Below, in pieces: positions 16,456-22,970 of a stretch of DNA of 64,000 nucleotides. Origin of the DNA: Mycolicibacter sp. MU0083 (lineage in GTDB: Bacteria; Actinomycetota; Actinomycetes; Mycobacteriales; Mycobacteriaceae); the NCBI RefSeq assembly GCF_963378075.1, contig NZ_OY726394.1, positions 744,001 through 808,000 on the forward strand. Reading direction: 5' to 3'. Position numbers and translations under genes: made by a program. The notes under the pieces were generated by a model. That model was not told the origin of the DNA and did not search any database. It saw nothing but the letters and a program-made list of their open reading frames with translations. Numbering within the stretch: position 1 is the stretch's first letter; every line of letters starts with the position of its first letter.

Positions 16456-16835
16456 CGGCCGCCGTTCACCAGCTTCTTGAGGTTGTCCCAGGTCCACGTA
16501 TACATCTTGTCGGTGGACCGCGCGGTGGTCGGCTTGGTGTTGCCGCCATCGCGGTATCCCGCCAGGAGAAAGTAGTCCACCCCCTCGTCTTGGGCAATCC
16601 CGAGTTCGGCGCCGACGCCTGTTGCGGTGTGGGTGTGCCTCCCGCAGAGAACGATCATCAGCCCACTCGCACGGATACGGCGCCGGGCCTCGTCGCGCCA
16701 CGTCGGGGAGGCCGTCTTTATCGACCAGTCATGCACCTCGAACGGTGAGTCGGAGTGCTTCGACTGGCCGATCAGCAGGTCCTTCAACCGTGCGTCGTTG
16801 TCGTAGTCGAAGCTGATGAAGGCTCGTTGCACCAC
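16452..16835 (-). CDS. TIR-like (ThsB/DUF1863, MTH538 family) protein
   Basis: The start is the GTG at 16835, eight bases after a strong GAGGGAG site. The 127-residue protein opens RAFISFDYDNDARLKDLL, the characteristic beta-strand and loop of the ThsB-like TIR family, continues FEVHDWSIK, and has GLMIVLCGRHTHTATGVGAELGIA, where E77 is the candidate catalytic glutamate. Proteins of this family in Thoeris systems make NAD-derived signals that activate a partner effector. No ThsA-type NAD hydrolase is encoded nearby. The coupled downstream gene instead encodes a membrane protein. Confidence 0.8.
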   Translation of the reverse strand: MVQRAFISFDYDNDARLKDLLIGQSKHSDSPFEVHDWSIKTASPTWRDEARRRIRASGLMIVLCGRHTHTATGVGAELGIAQDEGVDYFLLAGYRDGGNTKPTTARSTDKMYTWTWDNLKKLVNGGR

Positions 16836-16930
16836 GTTGTGATCTCCCTCTGGCTCGAACTCCCGGCCTACCGCAAGACACTGCCAGAGGCCGCCGACAA
16901 GTTGCGGAGCGTTCGGTGTGCTCAGGCCAG

Positions 16931-18058
16931 TTACCGCAGCGTGTCCATCTCGATGATGCCGCCAAAGCCAAGTTCGTCGAGTGCCCGGATCACTTCGCTC
17001 GAAGGGATACCGCGATAAAACGGTGCCGCGGCCGGTCCGGCATCCGTCGACGGTGATTCGCCGCAGTCCTCGACCACAAGGCCGATCACGCGGCCGTCTT
17101 GCGCGACGATCGGACCACCGCTGTTGCCAGGCCGCGCGATGGCCGAGTACAGAAAGATCTTCTGGCGGTCGGGGATGGTTGCGGCTGCCGGGTTGACGAC
17201 TTCTCCGCGCTGCACCGTGATGGCCATCTCCGCCGTCATCGGCACCCGCGGATAGCCGAACACGTAGACTTCGTCGGCCCAGTCGGGGTCCCGGAACGCC
17301 ATGCCGGCGAGCCGCGGTAGGTACATGCCGTCGGGCATGTCGAACTTGATCACGGCGACGTCGAGCGTGGGATGCGCGCGAGCGGTCCCCGAGCAGTTCA
17401 CCTGAGCCGCGTCGGCGTGGTTGCGTGACGGGTAGATGGAAAGACCTGAGCTGTTGCCTGCGAGGCCAGTCAGGACGTGCTTGTTGGTGATGACGTGGCT
17501 GTGGTCGACGACGAGGCCGGTGCCCCAGCTGTCGACCGGGTTGCCCTCGACATCGTGGCCGGTGAGTTGAACTGTCACCGCGTTGTAGCTCGGGATGATG
17601 AGTTCAGCGCCGAACACCTCGGATAACCACAGGTTGCCGCCAAGCTGGCCATTCGAGGCGCCGCCCTGGGAGATGTACTGCTGGCCCATGATCGGCATTT
17701 GCGGGTTCCAGCCGAACGGCAACAGTAGCCCGGCGCGTTCCATCGCACTGAGGAGGCGGTGGAGGGTAACCGCCTCGCCGGCGGCGGGGAGGCCGAGGCT
17801 ATGCAGGTACTTCGAGAAGTCGGCGACGGACCATGGTTCAAGGGGCACGGTCTTCGGCGGCCCGCCAGCTGGATCGGTGGGTGAAGGTTCGGGCTTTCCG
17901 ATCGCCGCCGCCATCGCGGGGTTGTGGACCAGCCCGAAGAACTGGTGGGCACACATCGCGACGTTCACACGCCATGCGGAAGTGCCAGGCTTTAGGTCAG
18001 CCGGCGTGTGCTGCCTTGGCGTCGCGGATTCCTCGTGGTCAGCGCTGACGTGTGGCAT
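16931..18058 (-). CDS. Cytosolic trypsin-like serine protease with novel N-terminal region
   Basis: The 375-residue protein has a complete chymotrypsin-fold triad: H194 in VITNKHVLTG, D233 in HPTLDVAVIKF and S313 in ARPGNSGGPIV. There is no signal peptide. The first 160 residues or so hold a conserved-looking helical stretch (WSVADFSKYLHSLGLPAAG, VTLHRLLSAMERAGLLLPFGW) that could be an adaptor or winged-helix module. Intracellular trypsin-like proteases often serve as effectors in bacterial immune systems. The gene lies 95 bp upstream of the TIR operon on the same strand, so co-transcription is possible. I see no good ribosome-binding site at the ATG (18058). Confidence 0.8.
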   Translation of the reverse strand: MPHVSADHEESATPRQHTPADLKPGTSAWRVNVAMCAHQFFGLVHNPAMAAAIGKPEPSPTDPAGGPPKTVPLEPWSVADFSKYLHSLGLPAAGEAVTLHRLLSAMERAGLLLPFGWNPQMPIMGQQYISQGGASNGQLGGNLWLSEVFGAELIIPSYNAVTVQLTGHDVEGNPVDSWGTGLVVDHSHVITNKHVLTGLAGNSSGLSIYPSRNHADAAQVNCSGTARAHPTLDVAVIKFDMPDGMYLPRLAGMAFRDPDWADEVYVFGYPRVPMTAEMAITVQRGEVVNPAAATIPDRQKIFLYSAIARPGNSGGPIVAQDGRVIGLVVEDCGESPSTDAGPAAAPFYRGIPSSEVIRALDELGFGGIIEMDTLR

Positions 18059-18120
18059 GGTCCATGACGCTAGCCGCGGTGGGGACGGTTACAGCCATGC
18101 AGGCGGCCATGTCACGGCGG

Positions 18121-18148
18121 TTGTGAATGCCGGCAGGTCCGGTATGAT
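18121..18148 (+). promoter_or_regulatory. Promoter-like sequence reading into an intergenic hairpin
   Basis: TTGTGA (18121-18126), a 16-base spacer and TATGAT (18143-18148) form one of the best promoter matches in the element. It faces rightward, away from the protease gene and antisense to the DUF3800 gene. An 18184-18204 hairpin lies about 30 bases after the expected start, and a GAAAGGA site precedes a GTG at 18175. The product, if any, would be a short RNA or a 60-codon peptide. It is predicted by eye only. Confidence 0.35.
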
Positions 18149-18183
18149 GGGCACCGGAACTCCGAAAGGATTCTGTGAGCCGC

Positions 18184-18204
18184 AGCCCCGCCCTAGGCGG
18201 GGCT
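18184..18204. terminator. Perfect 9-bp hairpin, candidate terminator
   Basis: AGCCCCGCC and GGCGGGGCT pair perfectly around a 3-base loop. It follows the end of the extended DUF3800 frame on the minus strand and ends a possible short plus-strand transcript. There is no T tract on either side, so it would be the T-less kind proposed in mycobacteria. Confidence 0.5.
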
Positions 18205-18213
18205 GTTGTGCAT

Positions 18214-18330
18214 CTACGGCCAGAGGTTCCACACGCATCTTTTTGGCGCGACGATTTCCGCCAAGTCTGCGTCGGCCTGCCGCGCCAGCGGATTGGTGAT
18301 GCCAGAGCGCCGCATCCTGAAATTGAGCTA
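18214..18330 (-). pseudogene. Cut-off C-terminal remnant of the DUF3800 gene
   Basis: In the same frame as the DUF3800 gene, the codons after the TAG at 18328-18330 continue with a plausible tail (LNFRMRRSGITNPLARQADA and on to CVWNLWP) to a second TAG at 18214-18216, just before the hairpin. A single-base change (for example TAC to TAG) explains this. Such tails (LQAADLVSY...) are normal in DUF3800 proteins. Sequencing error or a real nonsense mutation would look the same here. Confidence 0.6.
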
Positions 18331-18918
18331 CGACACCAGGTCAGCGGCTTGGAGTAAACGGCTGTGCTTGGACGGCGCGAAGTGGAGCGCATCCACGCCT
18401 CTGTCGATTTTGGAGGTGTACGGGCTGAGCGTTCCGAGTCGCTGAAAGTGCCAGTAACTGGCGCGCAGGGTGTCCGCTTGGTCGATCTCGTCGGCGATGG
18501 CCAAGAAGTGCGTGCTCTTCCCCAACGCCATGCCGTTCAACGACTGACACAGGAAGTCGAGCGCCACCCGGTGTGGATGCCACGCCGCCGACCCGTACCG
18601 GGCCTTGTGCTTCGGGATGTCGATTCCGCGAAATGCCAGTTCCAGCCCGTTGCAGGCCGCGATGGCTTCGAGGGCGTCGGAGTAGACCTTGATCCGGGCG
18701 CGGATCATCTCCTTCATGCCTGACCAGTCGCCTTTCCCGCCGCGGATGTGGCTTCCGTGAAGCTCGGCATCGGGAGAAACGCCGTAACTGCTCGCGGCGT
18801 CGGAAACGACTGTGTCAAGGTCGCTTTGAAGCTGCAGAGCGTTGTCAGCAGGCACGACGAGCGCGGTGAGCCAGTACTCGACCTTGTCGTACGACTCGTC
18901 GATGTAAGCCAGAAGCAC
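18328..18918 (-). CDS. DUF3800-family protein, truncated by an in-frame stop
   Basis: The 196-residue product opens LLAYIDESYDKVEYWLTALVV, the DUF3800 signature with an RNase H-like first strand and the DES motif, and contains LAIADEIDQAD (a second acidic cluster) and KHSRLLQAADLVS. DUF3800 proteins are common on mobile elements and are thought to be nucleases because of their acidic residues. The protein stops right after LQAADLVS, where relatives continue. The remaining codons lie in frame downstream, so the gene has probably lost about 37 residues. The core acidic residues remain, so activity is possible but doubtful. Confidence 0.75.
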   Translation of the reverse strand: MLLAYIDESYDKVEYWLTALVVPADNALQLQSDLDTVVSDAASSYGVSPDAELHGSHIRGGKGDWSGMKEMIRARIKVYSDALEAIAACNGLELAFRGIDIPKHKARYGSAAWHPHRVALDFLCQSLNGMALGKSTHFLAIADEIDQADTLRASYWHFQRLGTLSPYTSKIDRGVDALHFAPSKHSRLLQAADLVS

Positions 18919-18936
18919 GGTTCGGAGCGTACTGCT

Positions 18937-20388
18937 CTATGCGGACGCGATTGCGCGGGCAAGCTGGGCGGCGAAGCCCGGCCCATCGTTGACCAGCGCG
19001 TATCCGCCGGCCAGGCCGCCTTGATTGCAGACGGTTCGTCGTCGCCGGACTCTCCGATGAGTCGTTGCGCCGGTATCCCGGTTGACACGCGGTACCAAGC
19101 GAACCGCCATACGCGGCACCAAGGCCGTGGGGAACCGGCTGGCCGTGTCGCCGTATACCGCCTGGTTGCGTGACCAGCGCCGCACGATCCGACGAGCGGT
19201 CAGATACGCGTCCTGGGCGACCTCCACGACGGCGACGGCCTTCTTGAGTCCGTAAACACCCCAGAACCGGCCGGGACCGTGACCGGGCTGCCGCCACAGT
19301 TCAGGCACGATGTGCTGATACTCCTTGTCGCCGTCCATGTTTGGCGAAGAGTGTTTGGTGAAGTAAATCGCCAGGCGTTTGGGATCGCAGGCGCGCAGTC
19401 CATTGCGCACGTCGATGGCAGTGCCGGCCAGCCGATGCCGCGCCTTCTGCTCCGGGTGAGGGTGGTCGACGACCTGCGCCCACGCCTCGGACAGCCATTG
19501 AGCGAAGCCGCGACCCGAGCAGCCCGGTGACATCGGCGGCGCCATCCACAGGTGAATATGCGGTGCGCCGCGTCGCTGAAACTCCAGCTTCCAGATGTAG
19601 CGCGCCGATTCTCCATATTCGCGCTGAAAGCGCTTGCGCCACAACACCATGTGTCGTTTGACACTTGCCCCATCCGGGGCGACGGCCTCCCAGTCGCCGG
19701 GATAGGTCAGCGTGATCATCGCCGGCACCCGCCCGGATTCCACGAGCGGGGTGTAGTCGAGTTCGGCGAAGGTGCGACACATCGTGGCACGCGACTTGCG
19801 AGACCATTCGGTGATCGACCGGCCAGGCGGGTCAGCTTCGCCCCGACCGGACTTGATGCGGTCTTCTTCGACCGCCGCGTCGAACCGGTGCCGATCCACC
19901 TCGCGTTCGGCCGATTTTTCGGCGCGGACAGGATTGGTCCAGCTCAGCCGGACCACGCCAGGGCCGACCGTGATCCGGAACCGCGCGGATTCAGGTTCCA
20001 CGCCGAGGCGGTCGATGCCGTGCGCCCACGGCGCCGCCGGCTCGAAGAGCGCTGCCGCCGAGGTGACCATCTCGGGGCTCGGGAACCGCAGCCTCAGAGC
20101 ATCGGCGGCCGACCAGTCTGTGGCGTCACCGGACTCGGCGTCGTCGCGGACACTTTTGGGACATATAACAAGCCCGGGAGTCCCAGCCGGAACACGACCT
20201 CCGCCGCTCCCGCCTCCCGGCCGGCTGTCGCGCCCTGCGGCCTGGCGGCCTCGGACGCTCGCGGCCTCCCGGCGTCCGCGGCTACGGCCGTGTTCCGGCT
20301 GGCCGTTCGGGTGATTGCTGGCCAAACGGTGGACCGCCGTGCCGTAGTGGGTGTCGTGCCCGCCGGTCGATCCGGTGATTCTGGGCAT
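18937..20388 (-). CDS. rep: HUH-type rolling-circle replication initiator (RepSA-like)
   Basis: The frame gives 483 residues from the ATG at 20388, but the first 75 residues or so are Arg/Gly/Ser-rich and the true start may lie further in, for example near SAADALRLRFPSPEM. The catalytic part shows MITLTYPGDW (motif 1), RRGAPHIHLWM (the HUH histidine pair) and LAIYFTKHSS (the tyrosine-containing motif 3, YxxK). AICEs use such initiators to replicate by rolling circle after excision. Its place at the attR end, opposite the int operon, is compatible with an AICE in which rep has its own promoter. Confidence 0.85.
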   Translation of the reverse strand: MPRITGSTGGHDTHYGTAVHRLASNHPNGQPEHGRSRGRREAASVRGRQAAGRDSRPGGGSGGGRVPAGTPGLVICPKSVRDDAESGDATDWSAADALRLRFPSPEMVTSAAALFEPAAPWAHGIDRLGVEPESARFRITVGPGVVRLSWTNPVRAEKSAEREVDRHRFDAAVEEDRIKSGRGEADPPGRSITEWSRKSRATMCRTFAELDYTPLVESGRVPAMITLTYPGDWEAVAPDGASVKRHMVLWRKRFQREYGESARYIWKLEFQRRGAPHIHLWMAPPMSPGCSGRGFAQWLSEAWAQVVDHPHPEQKARHRLAGTAIDVRNGLRACDPKRLAIYFTKHSSPNMDGDKEYQHIVPELWRQPGHGPGRFWGVYGLKKAVAVVEVAQDAYLTARRIVRRWSRNQAVYGDTASRFPTALVPRMAVRLVPRVNRDTGATTHRRVRRRRTVCNQGGLAGGYALVNDGPGFAAQLARAIASA

Positions 20389-20474
20389 CCGGTACCTGCT
20401 CCCCGGGAGCCCGCGGCGCGCGCGTCACCAAGTGACGAGCGAAGAAGAGCTCCCTGTCGGGAGTGCAAGCACAG

Positions 20475-20502
20475 TGTCCGGTTTATGTCCGTTCGCCGGA
20501 CA
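20475..20502. promoter_or_regulatory. TGTCCGGT-type repeat cluster near attR (candidate integrase arm sites)
   Basis: TGTCCGGT at 20475, TGTCCGTT at 20486 and an inverted CCGGACA at 20496-20502 cluster about 80 bases inside attR. Related octamers CGTCCGGT (4690) and TGTCCGGT (4701) lie about 55 bases inside attL. Symmetric short repeats near both att cores fit integrase arm-binding sites, but they are short and could be chance. The rest of 20389-20579 shows nothing recognisable apart from possible rep leader sequence. Confidence 0.3.
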
Positions 20503-20579
20503 GGCCGAGTACGTCAGCCCTGCTCAATGCGGCGCATACGACGCACAGAGGCAGATAAACCGCAGGTCAGTAGCTATCC

Positions 20580-20629
20580 CGTCCGCCTGAAAAGCGGAAG
20601 GTCGCCGGTTCGATCCCGGCCCTGGCCAC
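20580..20629 (+). repeat. attR: 50-bp copy of the tRNA-Phe 3' half
   Basis: This is identical to 4589-4638. It is not a tRNA gene because the acceptor 5' strand, D arm and half of the anticodon stem are missing. After the repeat it reads TTTGAGG, which should be the original chromosomal sequence downstream of tRNA-Phe. The 143 bases from here to the next gene hold nothing recognisable. Confidence 0.93.
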
Positions 20630-20772
20630 TTTGAGGGTGACGGCTCACCACCGCCGAACTCGACGATCATGGTCGGGCGGTTCCCGATACTGCAGATGCT
20701 TCTCGGTACGTAGAACGCCGGTCGGCGTTGGCTCCCCGTTCCCACGGCGCTACACCCATAAACTGAACCACC

Positions 20773-21606
20773 GTGCGACAACCAGTCATTCGACGGACAT
20801 CGGCGATGGCCGCGACGGCGGCTGTTCTGATCGCAGGCGCCGCGATGCCGACCGCCTCCGCAGTCAATGACAAGCTCCAGCTCGGCGGCGGCGCCGCGCT
20901 CGTGCTGCACGACGACGTGCTGTGCACCCTGACCGCCATCGGCCACGACAGTGCCGGCCGGCTGATCGGATTCACCGCCGCGCACTGCGGGCCGACCGGA
21001 TCGTCGGTGCTCGTGGAGGGTGCCGAAGACCACGGCCCGGTCGGGACGGTGGTGGCCACCGACGAGGGCCTCGACTACGCGGTGCTCGAGCTCGATCCGG
21101 CCAAGGTGAAACCGATCGGCGACTACGAGGGCTTCGGGATCTTCGGGATGGGTCCCGTCGAACCCGAACCCGTCGAACCCGAACCCGCCGAACCGCAGAC
21201 CGGTGACACGCAACCCGCCGCAGCAGACGCGCCCGCCCCGGACCCGGCGGCTGCTGAACCCGCGCCGGCCCCGGAACCCGTACCCGCCCCGGAACCCGTC
21301 GACGCCGAACCGCCCGCCCCGGAACCTCCTGCGGCCCAACAGATCTGCAAACTCGGCCGCGGCACGGGCCTGAACTGCTACGACCTGGGTCCCGGCGGGG
21401 TGGACACCGCCGGCGAAGACTGGTGGAAACCCGGCGACGACGGGGCGCCGGTCACCGTCGACAACCTGATCGTCGGCATGGTCCACGACGCCACCGTCCC
21501 GGCCGGGCCGCTGGATCAGCTGGGGCCGGGCATCGTGATGTTCAAGGCGATCCTGGCCGACCTCAACGCCAAGGGCGGCCCCGGCGCCGGGTTCGGCCTC
21601 GGCTGA
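20773..21606 (+). CDS. Secreted trypsin-fold protein (Rv1815-like), probable pseudoprotease
   Basis: The 277-residue product starts with GTG. It has a signal peptide (RRTSAMAATAAVLIAGAAMPTASA) and a chymotrypsin-like fold with FTAAHCGPTG (catalytic His) and LDYAVLELD (catalytic Asp). Where the serine motif GDSGGP is expected it reads KPGDDGAPV, so the nucleophile is aspartate. A Pro/Glu-rich insert of about 60 residues (EPEPVEPEPAEP-type repeats) separates the two halves. Two cysteines in the C-terminal part (ICKL, LNCYD) may form a disulphide. It probably acts at the cell surface without ordinary protease activity. The Rv1815 relation is from memory. Confidence 0.75.
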   Translation: MRQPVIRRTSAMAATAAVLIAGAAMPTASAVNDKLQLGGGAALVLHDDVLCTLTAIGHDSAGRLIGFTAAHCGPTGSSVLVEGAEDHGPVGTVVATDEGLDYAVLELDPAKVKPIGDYEGFGIFGMGPVEPEPVEPEPAEPQTGDTQPAAADAPAPDPAAAEPAPAPEPVPAPEPVDAEPPAPEPPAAQQICKLGRGTGLNCYDLGPGGVDTAGEDWWKPGDDGAPVTVDNLIVGMVHDATVPAGPLDQLGPGIVMFKAILADLNAKGGPGAGFGLG

Positions 21607-21610
21607 AGCC

Positions 21611-21952
21611 TTAGCCCCGCAACGTCTCCGGGCAGAGCTCGGCCTGCGCCGCGGCGATCTGGACGTCGGCGGCCGCGGGACTGTAGTAGAAGGTGTTGGT
21701 CAACTGGCGCACCAGATCGCCCGGCGAGACCCCGGCGCGGTAGGTCCCGGTGTGGCCGTACATGCGTAACTGGGCACAGATGTAGTGCCCCGAGGTCACC
21801 TTGACGTGATCGGCGACCGGGATCGCCACCCCGGAGGCATTGACCCGGGCCAGATAGCTCGCGTCATCGGCGGAGGCGGTCGGCGCGGCGGCCAGTGCCG
21901 CGGCAGCCAGCAGGACAGCGGCGAAACGGGCGTTCACATGCATGTCCACCAT
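21611..21952 (-). CDS. DUF732 secreted mycobacterial protein
   Basis: The 113-residue product has a signal peptide (VNARFAAVLLAAAALAAAPTASA) followed by DDASYLARVNASGV, and two cysteines in YICAQLRM and AELCPETL. This is the pattern of the small secreted DUF732 family that is abundant in mycobacteria. The function is unknown. It converges on the preceding gene with a 4-bp gap. The start could be the ATG at 21952 or the one at 21943. Confidence 0.8.
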   Translation of the reverse strand: MVDMHVNARFAAVLLAAAALAAAPTASADDASYLARVNASGVAIPVADHVKVTSGHYICAQLRMYGHTGTYRAGVSPGDLVRQLTNTFYYSPAAADVQIAAAQAELCPETLRG

Positions 21953-22018
21953 GGTGCCACCTCCCGAGCGCGACGAAAATCCCCGCGCGGGACCCCACGC
22001 ATGGTTAGGGTTTCAGCC

Positions 22019-22462
22019 ATGGCAGTCAAGGATTCCCGCGAGGTGGTCATCGAAGCGAGCCCGGATGAGATCTTCGACGTCCTCGCCGACGTCGAATCCG
22101 TTCCGTCCTGGTCACCGCAGTACGAAAAGGCCGAGGTGCTCGACACCTACGACGACGGACGTCCCCGCCGGGTGCGGATGCGGATCAAGGCGGCGGGCCT
22201 GACCGACGAACAGGTCGTGGAATACAGCTGGACCGGCGACAGTGTCGGCTGGACGTTGGTGTCGGCCGGTCAGCTCAAGGCCCAGGACGCCAAATACACG
22301 CTGACCCCGCAGGGCGACAAGACCAAGGTGCGCTTCGACATGGCCGTCGACCCGTCCATCCCGCTGCCGGGGTTCCTGCTCAAGAGCACCCTCAAAGGCG
22401 GCATGAAGACCGCCACCGACGGGCTGCGCACCCAGGTGCTCAAGGTGAAGAAGGGCCGCTGA
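22019..22462 (+). CDS. SRPBCC (cyclase/dehydrase-like) ligand-binding protein
   Basis: The 147-residue protein follows the START-like SRPBCC pattern: SREVVIEASPDEIFDVLADVESVPSWSP at the start, central strands rich in charged pairs, and a C-terminal amphipathic helix (TLKGGMKTATDGLRTQV). It corresponds by position to the Rv0856/Rv0857 group upstream of dapC in M. tuberculosis. These proteins bind hydrophobic ligands; the ligand is unknown. The next gene encodes a clear paralogue. Confidence 0.82.
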   Translation: MAVKDSREVVIEASPDEIFDVLADVESVPSWSPQYEKAEVLDTYDDGRPRRVRMRIKAAGLTDEQVVEYSWTGDSVGWTLVSAGQLKAQDAKYTLTPQGDKTKVRFDMAVDPSIPLPGFLLKSTLKGGMKTATDGLRTQVLKVKKGR

Positions 22463-22517
22463 TTTCGCTCGTCGTGAATCCCCGCCGTCGGCGGTGCTCG
22501 GCGCTACTCTCGATCTA

Positions 22518-22970
22518 ATGGCTGTTCGAGCATCGCGGGAAATCGTGATCGACGCGCCGGCGGAGACCATCCTCGACGCGCTCGCCGATGTGTCCGACTG
22601 GGAGTCGTGGTCACCGGTACACAAGCGGGTGGAGGTCCTCGACGAATACGAGGACGGGCGTCCCCATCATGTCCGGGTCACCATCAAAGTGCTCGGCCTG
22701 GTGGACAAGGAGATCCTGGAATACCACTGGGGTCCGGACTGGATGGTCTGGGACGCCAAGGCGACCGCGCAGCAGCGCGCCCAGCACGTCGAATACACCC
22801 TGACCCGCGAAGGCCCCGACAGCACCCGGGTGCGCTTCGACATCACCGTCGAGCCGTCGGGGCCCATCCCGGAATTCGTGGTCCGGCGTGCCAGCAAACT
22901 GGTGTTGAGCATCGCCACCGAGCGGCTGCGCGAGCGCATCATGGGCGACGGGGCCACTAGCCAGGCGTGA
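22518..22970 (+). CDS. SRPBCC (cyclase/dehydrase-like) ligand-binding protein, paralogue of the preceding gene
   Basis: The 150-residue protein repeats the layout of its neighbour (ASREIVIDAPAETILDALADVSDWESWSP; EVLDEYEDGRPHHVRVTIK), so the pair arose by tandem duplication. It ends with a helix (FVVRRASKLVLSIATERLRERI). Its stop overlaps the converging dapC end by 14 bp. The ligand and role are unknown. Confidence 0.82.
   Translation: MAVRASREIVIDAPAETILDALADVSDWESWSPVHKRVEVLDEYEDGRPHHVRVTIKVLGLVDKEILEYHWGPDWMVWDAKATAQQRAQHVEYTLTREGPDSTRVRFDITVEPSGPIPEFVVRRASKLVLSIATERLRERIMGDGATSQA

Larger units (their letters stand above)
4639..20629. mobile_element. AICE-type integrative element (about 16 kb) inserted in tRNA-Phe
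   Basis: The segment between the two 50-bp att copies encodes a tyrosine integrase next to attL, an excisionase-like HTH protein, an FtsK/TraSA-type DNA translocase, a Pra-like activator, a GntR/UTRA repressor, a Nudix protein and, next to attR, an HUH replication initiator. This combination defines actinomycete integrative and conjugative elements such as pSAM2, which move as double-stranded DNA with a single FtsK-like transfer protein. Between the conserved modules lies about 9 kb of cargo: restriction-modification genes, a TIR/membrane-protein operon, a protease, and DUF3644- and DUF3800-like genes. All core genes look intact, so the element may still be active. Mobility has not been shown. 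Confidence 0.9.

Noticed and set aside
16452..18058. A classical Thoeris system (ThsA plus ThsB)
   Set aside because: The TIR protein is ThsB-like, but no SIR2-SLOG or macro-domain ThsA is encoded. The protease and membrane protein are not ThsA homologues as far as can be seen.
18175..18357. 60-codon plus-strand frame as a firm gene
   Set aside because: It has an RBS and a promoter-like sequence, but it lies antisense to DUF3800 and its product resembles nothing known. Kept only as part of a finding.
20580..20629. Second tRNA-Phe gene
   Set aside because: Only the 3' half is present; the 5' acceptor strand and D arm are absent, so it is an att copy.
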